From positions 18,593,001 through 18,657,000 of the forward strand of contig NC_079875.1 in assembly GCF_029227915.1 (NCBI RefSeq): a stretch of 64,000 nt of DNA, given 5' to 3'. The DNA comes from Hydractinia symbiolongicarpus. Taxonomy: Eukaryota; Cnidaria; Hydrozoa; Anthoathecata; Hydractiniidae. The position numbers and the translations under genes are program-made. How positions within the stretch are numbered: position 1 is the first letter of the stretch; every line of letters starts with the position of its first letter. Under the pieces are notes generated by a model. That model saw only the letters and a list, made by a program, of their open reading frames with translations. It made no database searches and was not told the DNA's origin. Below are positions 35,501 to 46,600 of the stretch, one piece after another.

Positions 35501-37174
35501 TTAAGCAAAACTTTTGAAAACAAAACTCAGGCCGGCGCAAATGCATCAAACTGGTGATTTTGATGAAATTTTGATGCATTTGAGTTGAATCAAAATTTTC
35601 ATAAAAACTGAAAAAAGAAAGAAAGAAAGAAGAAAATCGATTTTGATAGTTTTCGATGAAAAGTTTGTTCTCGAACAAACTTTTCATCAAAATAATTGCG
35701 TTCATCAAAATAGATTTTAGTTTTTGATGCATTTGAGTTGATTTCGTCAAAATGTTTTCTTATTTCTTATTCCACCGCATTGAGTGTAAAAATATGTAAG
35801 ATGGAGTGTCTTTCGAATGTTTTAAATTCAAAAATTCGAAAGATAAAAACAAAACAAATAAATTTTACTACAGCTTTATAATCAAATGCAGTCATGTCGT
35901 CTTCATATAATAGTGATAGTGGAAATGAAAGAAATCCTATCAGTGATGGGGATTTATTTAGAAAGAAAAATGAAGCCTTAACCTTCCAGACGTTTGGGCC
36001 ACACTTAATTCTTTTATTATATTATAATTTATTATATTATTACAAAATCCCTTATTTGGTCTTCTTTTCACCCAATCTCGAGTTGGTCCTCGAGTAGGCA
36101 TTTTGTTGTTTGAATCAACGAGCTCATTCAACAAAACCAAAGTTACTAGCTCTGCTATAATGAATTTTAAAATGAATGTAACACTAAAATTCGAATGTTT
36201 TCATCAAACTCATTGAAAAACTCAATTTCATCAAAACATTTGGATTTTAAGCAAAATGTTTCATCAAAATCAAGTATCTTGATTTTGATGAAAAATCTTA
36301 ATGCATTTGCGCCGGCCTTAACAATGGTTTATCGCGCTGAAGCCTCTCACAATATATATTTTTTTTCGTTCTCTGGCATTTTTGGGTTTTTTTTTGCTTT
36401 ACCAAATTACTTGAAAAATAACCAGAAAATAATATTAAAACTCGAGAAATATATGCCATATTGTACTCTGTACTGTACAATAACTAGTGCTTATGTGTTA
36501 GCGTACGTTTTTTTGTAATAATTACACCGGCTCATATGGGCCATAACTTTTATGCGGAAGATGAAAAGTTGTCGTACGTCTATTAAAGTTTAATCGTAGG
36601 AAATGACTACGTCACGATAACAACCGGACCAAAAGTGATTGATTTTATTATCGAGAGTAAACTCATTACCACAGTCTCTAATAAAATAGTTAAATAACAT
36701 AAATGGAAAAATATTTGTCTGGGACAAATATATATCCGTTTTCCAAAAACTCTGATTATAAAATTTTAAAAACCAATGGAAAAGACAAACAAAAGATTAT
36801 TGAACTTACAGTACACAGCTTCTTGTTCTGATTTTTACCCCTCCATCACAAGATCTCGTACATTTCGACCAAGCAGTCCATGTGGACCATGAATATACAT
36901 TTCCATGTAGTGTTGTGGGTGAATTTTTCTGCCATGTTTGTCTGTAGAATTGGTTTGGAGAATATAACAGTTCGGTTGGTTGCAGGTTTAAGTAATAGCG
37001 GTTGTTAAAACGAACCGGGTAGGTTGGTGTATGTTGATTTGAGGAGATTCCTGTCATGCTGTTTTGTTGGGATGTGTACTGATTAATGCGATTGTCATGG
37101 TTTGAAATTTCCTGAAGAAAAGAAGATATTAACATTACCCCTAACACCCAAAAATAAGCTGTCCGATTTAACAA
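20513..37174 (-). CDS. ADAMTS-like / papilin-like matrix protein (7 TSP1 repeats, PLAC)
   Basis: Eleven exons: 36810-37174, 34638-34719, 34211-34331, 34005-34144, 33492-33846, 32864-33002, 24460-24682, 24214-24384, 23768-23941, 22861-23037, 20513-21688. Total 3123 nt, 1040 residues. Starts with a signal peptide (MLNRTAYFWVLGVMLISSFL). TSP1-1 at about 93-149 (WSTWTAWSKCTRSCDGG), then an ADAMTS Cys-rich region (150-236: QEFRT, IPYLGEIYQWIPYM, DCKLNCLAKGYRMF, DRTACG). A Lys/Gln-rich segment (237-335) stands where the spacer is expected. Six more TSP1 repeats follow (about 335-695: CTRYCGGG, CSETCGENS, CSASCNYG, CSSACSNG, CTNNCGVG, CTKPCGEG). Then come twelve 15-residue repeats, a Thr-rich stretch and a six-cysteine PLAC domain at the C terminus. 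There is no metalloprotease domain, so it fits ADAMTSL/papilin: non-catalytic extracellular matrix proteins. The donor at 32864 (GTAAAG) was chosen over one five bases upstream because only it keeps the frame into the next TSP1 exon. Confidence 0.9.
21000..21540 (-). repeat. Coding 45-bp tandem repeat (12 x 15 residues) in the ADAMTS-like gene
   Basis: Twelve in-frame 15-residue units of the form LIDGDxSSKKTKDEI. Three types alternate (KRSKKEKDEI, SSKKTKDEI, SSEKEKDKT), and pairs of units are themselves repeated. It lies between the last TSP1 repeat and the Thr-rich/PLAC end. The strict 45-bp length and in-frame variants show coding selection, unlike the intronic minisatellites. Confidence 0.95.
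22226..22753. mobile_element. MITE with nested palindromes
   Basis: Inverted ends ATTATTATCCGGGTA (22361-22375) and TACCCGGGTAATAAT (22739-22753). Nearby GGCAATACC / GGTATTGCC and GAATATTG motifs form further inverted pairs at 22245-22345 and 22645-22680. No ORF. In the last intron of the ADAMTS-like gene. The true outer boundary is uncertain. Confidence 0.6.
25083..26784 (-). pseudogene. Decayed pogo-like DDE transposase with an intron
   Basis: Starts MSFLRKMQIEAKR; a 123-bp GT-AG intron at 26550-26672 keeps phase. Then come an N-terminal DNA-binding region (HKWSENERYNLGKYAAEYG, and a second helix-turn-helix around GGVVNATVAKATAKAL) and the DDE catalytic core: first Asp in NIDQTPLKY, second in LVIMDVFTGQMT, third in QPLDLTVNGF, as in pogo-like transposases of the DDE_1 family. 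The C-terminal end is acidic (SDDDTGSEWEEADN). Several single-base frameshifts (near 25985, 25820, 25500 and 25405, and near 26295) and stops break the frame, so this copy is not functional. It sits just inside the left inverted repeat of the 24840-32018 element. Confidence 0.8.
27106..27614 (+). repeat. Left long terminal inverted repeat of the nested element
   Basis: About 509 bp, matching the reverse complement of 30723-31221 with a few substitutions and small gaps near the outer end. An open frame present in both copies (27404-27616 and its mirror) is a by-product of the repeat. Confidence 0.9.
27870..30638 (+). pseudogene. Zinc-finger / PIN-like nuclease protein of the nested transposon (broken)
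   Basis: Candidate first exon from ATG 27870 (contains CIVCQKDTSKR), then a long frame from about 28060. The N-terminal part has two Cys/His modules (SCLEERVSCG...CW...YHSDCYKM; CIICQERGGK...YHLACWVK), of the kind found in large cnidarian transposon proteins. The middle and C-terminal parts carry a PIN/XPG-like signature: IIIDGMAVVNQ, then SPDTDVFLLLIYYY and GFHTFTGCDQTGRF, each with conserved Asp. The end is a CxC-rich tail (CNCKTSC...CKCRKNGFLC) followed by an acidic Ser-rich tail to TGA 30638. Broken by a frameshift near 29086, a probable deletion or unspliced gap at 29740-29805 and an in-frame TGA near 30513. The function of the family is not established; DNA cleavage during transposition is my inference. 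Confidence 0.65.
30723..31221 (-). repeat. Right long terminal inverted repeat of the nested element
   Basis: About 499 bp, the inverted partner of 27106-27614. The outermost 45 bases resemble a separate copy at 48721-48767. Confidence 0.9.
31294..31848 (+). pseudogene. HIRAN-like cargo gene of the pogo-like element (broken)
   Basis: Starts MEKHTFTAAVRFWQSKRE and continues, after a frameshift, with LVCLYEP, NAFDRFAIKTV, GEIVGHLPKEISRI and YLLDRSA. This order (an EP.N.FDR.A motif, then VGHLP.EISR) resembles the HIRAN domain of Rad5/HLTF, which binds DNA ends. Then LVQGGLEIECQAVV and, after a second frameshift, LDLLKDLYTNRKHSGW. The C terminus has a basic patch (GKRKKKAA), the motif RDIREMLAAPKKKKTP and SVIVVDDD before TAA 31848. 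At least two frameshifts and one stop (TGA near 31380) show it is inactive here. Lies between the nested insertion and the right inverted repeat of the outer element. HIRAN is a family-level reading by eye, not a search result. Confidence 0.55.
32037..32512. mobile_element. Tigger/pogo-type MITE, 476 bp
   Basis: Inverted ends CAGTAGACTTCCGTTAATTC (left) and its near-complement ending GACGTCTACTT (right), flanked by TA on both sides. The interior repeats TTAATTCGAAC many times. No ORF. It sits only 17 bases to the right of the large pogo-like element. Confidence 0.85.
35530..36317. mobile_element. 788-bp MITE with GGCCGGCGCAAATGCAT ends
   Basis: Near-perfect 18-bp terminal inverted repeats (35530-35547, 36300-36317). 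The interior is rich in TTTTGATGAAA / TTTCATCAAAA, which also pair with each other, so the element can fold along much of its length. In intron 1 of the ADAMTS-like gene. No coding capacity seen. Confidence 0.8.
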
Positions 37175-37864
37175 ATGTTAAGAGTAGTTCACTTTTAAAA
37201 AGTAAAGTATTTCTCTGAATTAGGGCATATTTTTATGTAATTATCGTACGCACTACCTTCAACGCACTCCCTAATGGTAACTGAAAGGGTTTTCATTTTA
37301 GTCTGCACTCCACATTTTCATTCCTACAACACATTACCAAATTCACAAACCGAAGCATTACTAATACAATAACAACCGATTACTCTAGGCTGTACCGCAA
37401 AATATCGCCTAAGGTCTAAGTTCTGACCAAGCTATCAAGGTCGGTGCAATGACTAAGGGCGATTTCCCGCTTGTATAATCCAGATGGTGAAGCGTGATAA
37501 TACCTGTGAATCCTGTGTGAATTTTTGTTTTGTTTTGTTTCTTAATGGAGGAATGAAGTTGCAAATGATGTCAGCGGACAGCGGACCCTTTCAAACACTT
37601 GTTGCGTGCGTTTTACAGATCGGGATAATCAAATTATATCTGGTCTGGACGTAGAATTTTGATCACTGCAACTATATCATAGATGGTTTCTTTATTATTA
37701 TAGTTTGCAACTAGTGCAAGTAAAAATTCGGCGTTTAAGCAAGTGAAAATACGGACTAATTTAATACACAAATTGTCCGTGACATATCACTTCAGTGCAA
37801 TTATTTTTTTGTAAATTCATCAATTCTCGCTGACAGAGATTTAACCTTTTTCTTCAGGTAATTA

Positions 37865-38585
37865 TCGTGCGACAAAATGGATCACAAAGTGCGATGGGAT
37901 TACAAAGTGTGACAATATTGGATCACAAAGTGCGATGGGATTACAAAGTGTGACAATATTGGATCACAAAGTACGATGGGATTACAAAGTGCGATGGGAT
38001 TACAAAGTGTGACAATATTGGATCACAAAGTGCGATGGGATTACAAAGTGCGATGGGATTACAAAGTGTGACAATATTGGATCACAAAGTACGATGGGAT
38101 TACAAAGTGCGATGGGATTACAAAGTGTGACAATATTGGATCACAAAGTGCGATGGGATTACAAAGTGCGATGGGATTACAAAGTGTGACAATATTGGAT
38201 CACAAAGTGCGATAGGATTACAAAGTGCGATGGGATTACAAAGTGTGACAATATTGGATCACAAAGTGCGATGGGATTACAAAGTGCGATGGGATTACAA
38301 AGTGTGACAATATTGGATCACAAAGTGCGATAGGATTACAAAGTGCGATGGGATTACAAAGTGTGACAATATTGGATCACAAAGTGCGATGGGATTACAA
38401 AGTGCGATGGGATTACAAAGTGTGACAATATTGGATCACAAAGTGCGATGGGATTACAAAGTGTGACAATATTGGATCACAAAGTGCGATGGGATTACAA
38501 AGTGTGACAATATTGGATCACAAAGTACGATGGGATTACAAAGTGTGACAATATTGGATCACAAAGTGCGATGGGATTACAAAAT
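37865..38585. repeat. 41/59-bp higher-order tandem repeat
   Basis: Basic words GATCACAAAGTGCGATGG, GATTACAAAGTG and TGACAATATTG combine into 41-bp and 59-bp units, the longer having an extra 18-bp GCGATGGGATTACAAAGT word. The 59-bp form fills the middle and the 41-bp form both ends. Confidence 0.95.
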
Positions 38586-39439
38586 AATACACTACACAAG
38601 TTTTACATCCTGAATCTTGTATTTTTTAAAATCTTACTATTAAAAACTATTAGTAGATTTCTTGTTTTTTTAAAAATTGTCTAAATAACCTGCGGTGTTC
38701 TCACGTTTATCGAGTGCATTTAATTTTGTAGTGAAACCTTTCAGTATTGCTGCTATTGTAAAGGTTAAAATTTCTGAGTTAAATTAAGTTTTTGATGTTA
38801 TATTTAAATTCTCATGATCCTCATTGTTTCACACTAAATATAAACTAAAATATAAAATTCAAACAAAATTTTCATTCATTATTAAAAACTTTGACAATAC
38901 AATGTTGTCACGAAAACGTATGTTTATTCACCGCAGTCAAAACAACACGCATGTTTGCTCAACGTTATTTTTACTCAGATAAAAAATCTTTTTAATCCAA
39001 ATTTAACATGAACCTCTTTCCGCCATATTAGTTAGCTTAAAGACTGGCGCCGTTAGGGTTCAAACAAAAAATATACGTAGATTGAAATTCGTTGTCGAAA
39101 AACTTAACAATGTTTTGAAACCCTGTTATTCTCATGGTTCTGGAACATTTGTTGTAAAAAGTGATTTCGAAACGAATCATTTGAAGTTGTCATTAGTTCC
39201 TATAGGGTACTGCAACTTGAAGTTAAATTAATTTATGTTGTTAGGTCAACTAAACTAACTTCTATGTTTGAGTAAGAATTAAAACTGCAACATTAAGTGG
39301 GTCCCCCACTATTCGTGAGAAATATTCTTTGTCACCTTTCTAAAACGAAAGTTCTTTGTTGGCGCTTGCACCTTCAACGCTTTAATTATTACACCCATCC
39401 ACGACGTTTTAAGAGCCCGTTATTTGAATTCCGCATGGT

Positions 39440-39560
39440 TGACGTACAGTGTTCTCAACACTTCACGTACAGTGTTCTCAACACTTTACGTACAGTGTTC
39501 TCAACACTTTACGTACAGTGTTCTTACCACTTGGCGTGCAGTGTTCTCAACACTTAGCGT
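39440..39560. repeat. 23-bp tandem repeat, about five copies
   Basis: Units containing GTACAGTGTTCTCAACACTT, each with an inner palindrome AGTGTT...AACACT. The last two copies are diverged. Confidence 0.9.
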
Positions 39561-39837
39561 CAAGTTAGGATAAGATGTATTAAACACCATAAAAGCTTTG
39601 TGACTTTAAACAAGTCACAGCTTGAAAAATAGAATCTTCCAAGGATGATCCTTTAAATAGATATAAAAAAAATTCTTCTTAGGAATCTTATTTATTGTTT
39701 TTATTTCCATTTACTGATAGCTATAGTCCATACCCAGCCGGCAAAAAACCGTTTCTGTTCTATTTTATTCACGAGACGTGATAAATTCGCCTGTTTAGCG
39801 CATAGAAGTTTTAATATACCTGAAGTTTTCATTCAAG

Positions 39838-40444
39838 CTAAAAAAATTCAGCTACTCGACAACTATCAGCGACATCATTTGGTCTAGCTACTGATTGCGA
39901 ATTAAAAAAAGAGCAACATCTTGCTGTTCTGATGTAACCCGAGTTCGTTACACAACTATCTGGTGGACATATGACTTGGGCAAGATAGATAAGTTTCTCT
40001 ATATAACATAGCCTGCGACGGCATCTAAACTGCTTCATAGCTGCAAACTTTTTTTGAAACCACTTATGCAAATGATCAAAAACTATAAATGGAGAAAATT
40101 ATCCCATAAGTCGTAAGAGAACAATGGAATAAAATGAACTTGAAAAAAAAAGACCTCCACAAGAACACGATTTTATTAAAAATTAATAACTTTCAGATTA
40201 CGGTGATTGAGAAACCAGCAACAATTGCTTTTGTTTTCATCGATTTAGTGAAATTGACATTAATTTTCGTTCTAGTAACTTTCGGTCACTCCAACAATAA
40301 AAAACTAGCAAAGGAAACATAGTTGTTAAAATTTAGAGGATGAGGTTGAAAATAAAAAAAGAACAAAAACAAATGCAATACCTGGAGCGTGTCAACAAAC
40401 CAAACCAAACAAACCAGAAATCCAAAATTAAATATTAAAGCCAT
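39838..40444 (-). CDS. Candidate small secreted cysteine-rich protein
   Basis: Tentative two-exon gene: exon 1 40382-40444 (21 codons) and exon 2 39838-40032, 85 residues in all. Exon 1 is a good signal peptide (MALIFNFGFLVCLVWFVDTLQ minus its last residue) followed by a GTATTG donor. Exon 2 encodes a basic, cysteine-rich segment (FRCRRRLC, CPPDSC, ARCCSFF, DSCRVAEFF) with seven cysteines and ends in TAG. The acceptor that fits the phase is GAAG at 40033, eight bases after a stronger TTTGCAG; using the stronger site would need a different first exon. No family recognised. It could also be an orphan exon of another gene. Confidence 0.35.
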
Positions 40445-41254
40445 CAAACATATGCACGCATCGTCTGTACAAGAACATAAATGTTCGACTTCTTTTTAAA
40501 TACGTATTTTATATAGAGTTAAGTACTTTAGCAAACACGATGAGAATATTGGTTTATATTATTTTTATATAAATACTGCTCTAGCCTTGATAAACAAAAC
40601 ACCGCAGCGATAAAAGAAATAATAAAAAAATTGTGAAGTTATTTTATAGTTGTAAAAAACACGGATGTATCAGAAGTCAGTTCAATAATTGAATGGGTGT
40701 TTTTATCCCACATCCGTACACAAACTTCATACATCAAGTCATAACGAATGATAAAAAAATACTTAAAAGAACTCCTCCTCCGCAAAAATTTAGTTTTAAA
40801 TTTAGTATCTAGAAAGAAACGTACTTAAAATTATGGGAATATGAAGATATAATAAATATTTGAACTTTTTTATAAGACTAAGGTGACTTGGCTGAGGTGT
40901 AAATTTTTGTTCATGGCTGGTGGTCCCTTACAACTTTGTCACAAGATCGTTATATGATTAAGGAAGAATTGATAGTTGGATTCTTAGGAGATTTTCAAGC
41001 TACTTATGAAAAGAGAATTCTCCCTTTAACAAGCAGCTGGATGTTTGCAATCGGTAAAAAAAGGCGAAGAAATGAGGCCTTTGAAAGACCTTGAAAATTA
41101 AATTCGGTTACGCGCCGTTAAAGAACGTACACTTTAATTTAAAAGAAACCAAGCAAAAGACCTATTACAGATTTCTTAATACCTTCGTGATTTTTATATT
41201 AAAATTTTTTACATAGTTTATAGAGGTAATTTATTAGATAATAAGTATTGAGTG

Positions 41255-41480
41255 TCATCTTTATAGTTGTGCGCATCGGCTTGTAATCATAAAGTTTCAG
41301 GTTCGAATCCCCCCTTTGGTGCACTTTTTGATGCGATACTGACCACTAATAGGCGTGGCAGGCAAGCAATTTAGAGCAATGCTATACGCATCTCAACATA
41401 GCTACAGTCGGAGGGGAGGAGGAGCCAGCAGTTAGGATGGAATCCCCAAGGACATTAAAACTGCCCGTTACTTGCTTACT
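41255..41480 (+). mobile_element. tRNA-derived SINE
   Basis: A tRNA-like head (TAGTTGTGCGCATCGG as A-box region; B box GGTTCGAATCC at 41300-41310) is followed by a non-tRNA body of about 150 bp containing GGAGGGGAGGAGGAGCC, ending in CTTACTT repeats. It lacks a complete tRNA cloverleaf. Confidence 0.7.
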
Positions 41481-41915
41481 TCTTACTTAATAATAAGGTA
41501 GCTAACTATGGAGACCTTTTTGAGTAAGTACAATATTTTAATCATAGTCAAGACTTGAGTGTATATTCTATTTCTGCAGATTTTCAGGTTACTGTTTAAA
41601 AATTTCAAGATTTAGTAAGAAGTAATATTAACTATGATGTTTTCGCAATAACGGGTATTATGAAATGTCAGTCTGGATAGAAAACTTGATATACAGAATA
41701 CGGTGTCACACCTCCAAGTAAGGGACTTAGTACGGGTGGTTAACGAATACAAATAGCGATACGGCGTAAAAGGTGTCATGCCTGTTAAAAAAACTTTTCT
41801 CAGAATTATGAGCAAAAACAGCTCCCATGTTTCAGATCCGGGTGAAGCACAGAAAATAACATTTTATGGTGGCGTCTATCTGTCAAAAAAGTCGTGCCGT
41901 TTTATTTTTTGTAAC

Positions 41916-42020
41916 CGAATCCACTCAATAATGCTTCAAAACGAGCGAATTCGCTCAATAATACTACAAAATAAGCGAATCTGCTTGATAATGACTAAAA
42001 ACGAGCGAATCCGCCCAAAT
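41916..42020. repeat. 30-bp tandem repeat, about 3.5 copies
   Basis: Diverged units of the form CGAATYCRCTCAATAATRCT followed by WCAAAAYGAG. Confidence 0.75.
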
Positions 42021-43688
42021 GAAGAAATTGATAAAAATTTGCGAGAGCATATTTTGTGGCAATTTATGCAGATCGGAGAAAGCTCAAAAGTTCGAAAAAT
42101 TTTTCTCGCAAAAATTTATTTCAAATTTGATTTATCAGAGAAATCGTCAACTCTATCATTGACATTCTCAGGACCTCAAGGTAGAAAATCATCGACTGGT
42201 GAATTTACACGTATGACTTATCACCCCTGAATTTTGCTAAAGATACGATTTAAAAAATACGATTCACGAATAGCGAAATTCACAAGAACTCGTGAGAACA
42301 GCAAATGGCATCAGTGGCAATTTATGCATTTCACGAAAAGCCCAAAAATCGCAAAATTCAATTCTCGCGAAAATTTGCTTCATTAAAATACTTTGTCTCG
42401 ATTTAAAATTAAAATACTTTGTCTCGATTCGAAAAGTTTATTCAGTAATTTTAGTAAGTCCAGTAAGTCTAGTTTTCAAAACCTTCGAATCACCAAATTC
42501 TGGAAACTCAGGAATTTTTCTCATTAAACTTTTTTCAACGCGTGGATTCGCGAAGTTCCTTGGACTAGCAAAAGTTTTTCTCAGTATAAGTGTTTATAAG
42601 GAAAGCTGTGTGCAACCATTTTGCACATACCAACAAAATACAGGCAGATATGGCAGCACGATGAAGAATGAAATTTCCCACAGGTGTTCTCAAATATGTA
42701 TAGTTATAATGCAAGAAGCTGTGATGTAATTTCCCTCTCAGGTTTTGACTTTTTTGATCCAAATAAGTCGCAGTGTAATTTCACTTAGCTCTAAATGTAG
42801 CTGTACTGTTTAAACAGTAGTTTCCACTGGTAGAATTAATTGCACGTACAAGTTATTAACTAGGTTATTGTAAAAACTAGGTCAACTTTGTACAATTGCA
42901 AACAAGGCTATAAATATTTCCCACATTTGTTTCGATAATGCTGAAAATGATTCCTGCCACTAGTTTCTTTAAAGACTAATTTGATTTAAAAAAACTTAAA
43001 AACTTTGAAGTCGTGATGACCTCTACAATATATTGTACAAGTATATTCAATTGTTTGCAATATATTATAGGAGCTGAAACCGCGCTGAAGGATAACATCA
43101 AACTGGAGTGATTCTGTTTAGAAATAAAGAAGTTTCTTACAAACAAAAACGTGTAAGTTTTTACGTCATCGCAGTTACATTTTGTATCGCCACATTTTTA
43201 TGCGTAGATAATACCATATTTTTTTTTTAGACTTTAAAATATAATTTTTTAAAAAACAACTTGACAAGCGAAATGTTAGTTTACAGCACACTTGATTTGC
43301 ACACCCTTTGATATATACACACAGTAATCATTTGCGAATTCTTCCAAATTCTTAGGTTGCAAGTAACTATTACTTTTTCTTTGTAAGCAGTTTTGAACTA
43401 GTAGGACAATTTAAAACATACGAAATGATTTAGTTGTGCGAAAACTAATCACTGTTTTGAAGTAGTTAGCTTGTTTTTTGGGGTTTTTTTTTGGAATATA
43501 ATATAAAACTTAAAAAATATTAAATATTATGTAATAATGCAACAATATATACAGAATTTAAAATTGTTTTGTTCACAGTGAGAGGATTGCAACAACGCAC
43601 TATGTAACAACACACTTGGGTCAGATTTGACATTTCAACATTCCACTTCACCATTAGTTCAACACCAACAAACATTTACCAGCAACGT

Positions 43689-46600
43689 TTAATCGTCTGC
43701 ATTACCCGAATCGTCGCCGTCGTTTTCATCGAAACATTCACTGTCGTCATCATCATCGTCATCATCATAGTCTTCGTCGTACCAATCATCGCATAAATCA
43801 ATGTTCGTATCTGAGGATTGACTTCCCACTGGTCTGTGTTTTATACAATACTCTTCCACTGTCAATGGAATGGCCACGCCTTCTTTCTCAGCATCAGAAC
43901 GACTTTTCGCGACTTGTTTGCTGCAATACAAGATATTAACATTCTAATGCAGTTTTATCATTTCTAGAGTCTTCTCATACGACAAAATGAACCAGTTACG
44001 CATTTTTTTTAAAAAAATTGTGTTTTAGGATTTTTTTTATTACATATATAACGTCATAACATTTTTTGTTTTATTAATACAACAGTATCATGTTTATTTG
44101 TCTCTCGTTAAAAAGTGATAGAAACTGCAAATCGGATATTGATTATTCAGGACAGTTTGTCGTGTATTGTATGTACGAACATGGTCAAATCTTGCGACAC
44201 AGAAAAACAGCTCTTCAAATACATATTTTCTACCGGAATATGGTTATGTAAACTTGTTTGCATTACATATGTTTTTCAAAATTTCAAAATTTTAAAGCAC
44301 TTAATTTCAAAGCACTTACAAAACAACCTGGTTAGAACACTTTAACATTATTCACGAAAATGGAAGACGTCACCATGCAAACAAACCAGGAAGACCGGCA
44401 AATATCAACTACCATTTGCAGGTATTTTTTTTATTCATAGACCGAGCGAAGAAGTGGCTTGTCAAAAAATGCTTAATTCATAGAAAAATTCAGAACAAGC
44501 CTTTGATTTTTTTAGGTACATTTCCACACCGAAAAATTCCATTGGATTTATGACCTTGCAAAAAAAATTGTAGTTGCATTTTACGTAAAAATGTCGACCT
44601 GAAATCGAACCCGAAAAAGAGACAACACATAAATAATAAATGATTCAATCTGCAATAAACGCGAACTCTGATGTAGACCATACGTGTTCACACTTACTTT
44701 ATTATATTTTCATACTCTTTGTCTTTACCTTTGCTCGTCTGGTAACGTCTGTACATAATAGACGCATCCACATTGGCGGGTGAAAATGTGTTTGGTTCAT
44801 TTAACATTGAAATCACGCTTAATAAAATTGTTCTAACGGGACAAAAAAAAGAAAGTTAGACATAGCAATACGAATGTAATAAGGCTTAATATTGTACTTA
44901 CACCAAACATTTTTGGTACTTACACCAAACATTTTTGGATTGACACCAAACATTTTTGGTACTTACACCAAACATTTTTGGTACTGACACCAAACATTTT
45001 TGGTACTTACACCAAACATTTTTGGATTGACACCAAACATTTTTGGTACTTACACCAAACATTTTTGGTACTTACACCAAACATTTTTGGTACTTACACC
45101 AAACATTTTTGGTACTTACACCAAACATTTTTGGTACTTACACCAAACATTTTTGGTACTTACACCAAACATTTTTGGTACTTACACCAAACATTTTTGG
45201 TACTTACACCAAACATTTTTGGATTGACACCAAACATTTTTGGTACTTACACCAAACATTTTTGGTACTTACACCAAACATTTTTGGTACTTACACCAAA
45301 CATTTTTGGTACTTACACCAAACATTTTTGGTACCTGCTCTTGGCAGAAAACGAAATTATTCAATCATTGCATAAACTTGAAAGATTTTATGTGGATCGG
45401 AAAATATGTTAAGATTGATCTAATAGGTGTGAGCCTGGACGAATATTTCTTCCAAGGTGCGAGATATTTTCGACATTTAGTTGGTTGTAAGTCGTAACGT
45501 AAAAACAATGATTTTCTTCTCCTAACTTAATTTTAACTTTAGTAGGAAAGCCCATAAGAACTTCTTTTTTTTTTCGTGAAATTTTAGGACTTGCTAACTT
45601 TGCCAAAAATAAAAAGAATTTAAAACAATCAAATAACACCACACCACAACATCATTGTGAATTTTTTTTTAAAAAAATATAACTGGTAAATATACCTGAC
45701 ATTTTGTGTGGGATTCCATCTTTCTTGTGGTAGCTCTCCACTTTGTGGGTCGTCTACTGGTGGATGGAGGATGGATATACACACATCACCAGACTAAAAC
45801 AACATAAAACATTAGTTACCCTTTTTTTGAATGGAATGCAGATACCAACTTTCCAGAATGAAAGAAACAAGAAGTTTAAAAGCAATTTCAGCAAGAAAAA
45901 CATTATTCAAAAGTTGTCCTAAATCTGTCTCAATTGTGCCTACTTCTGCATTATCCCCTGGACTTTCGAAAATATTCGTAAAATTAAGTTTCGTTTAATA
46001 TCACATTCTTGAGGAAATCGCGAAAAAGTAAATCAATCACAACTAAGATCCACAAAACTATATTTTTTGACAATGATGCTATGTTACTTGATATTTGATT
46101 TTGTATACGTTTTTACAAAAAAACACTTTTTACTTTGAAAGATGTCCTAAAATGCAATTTTTAGTTCTCACAAGCCTCGCAAAATCGTCGTTTTTTCTTT
46201 CGGAGCATTTTTTGAGAAAAAATTGACCCTGGTGTTACACCAGGATATGTCGCAATCAACGTGAAACACAACATCCTTTCTCTACATACGATACTTCGAA
46301 TCCTCCACTGGAGAGTAGGGCACCCAATCAAAAAACAAAACAAAAAAGTTTACTTTGACGATTTGTCAAACTTTTGTTTTAACGTCTTCCCTTTCAATAC
46401 ACATTACAAAATCGTAAGGAAGTCGTCTTTTCATAAGTGGTGTTTAATTCGAGACAACATTAAAGTTTAGTTTGCTAGGATTGTTTGCGTATGTAAGAAA
46501 AACTTTTTTAGCTTCTTCCAAATTATTATTTGCGTATGTAAGAAAATCTTATTTAGCTTTTTCAAAATTTTTATTCCTTCCCTCAGTGATACTTATGTTG

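Larger units (their letters stand above)
37175..39837. other. Upstream region of the ADAMTS-like gene, no gene recognised
   Basis: Would hold the promoter and 5' UTR of the ADAMTS-like gene (start 37174, minus strand). Apart from the tandem repeats at 37865-38585 and 39440-39560 I see no coding sequence or RNA gene. Confidence 0.6.
40445..43688. other. Intergenic region, repeats only
   Basis: Contains a SINE (41255-41480), a short 30-bp tandem repeat (about 41916-42020) and AT-rich DNA. Weakly open stretches at 41778-42230 and 42292-42729 have no recognisable protein features and include words such as TCGCGAAA and CGAAATTC seen in other repeats of the window. The 3' UTR of the UBE2R gene should lie just left of 43689. 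Confidence 0.55.

Noticed and set aside
41778-42729. Two plus-strand frames of about 150 codons as genes
   Set aside because: Contain short tandem and dispersed repeats and no recognisable protein features.
44978-45497. Several plus-strand frames with repeated [13 protein letters not shown] peptide
   Set aside because: Made by the 22-bp minisatellite in a UBE2R intron.
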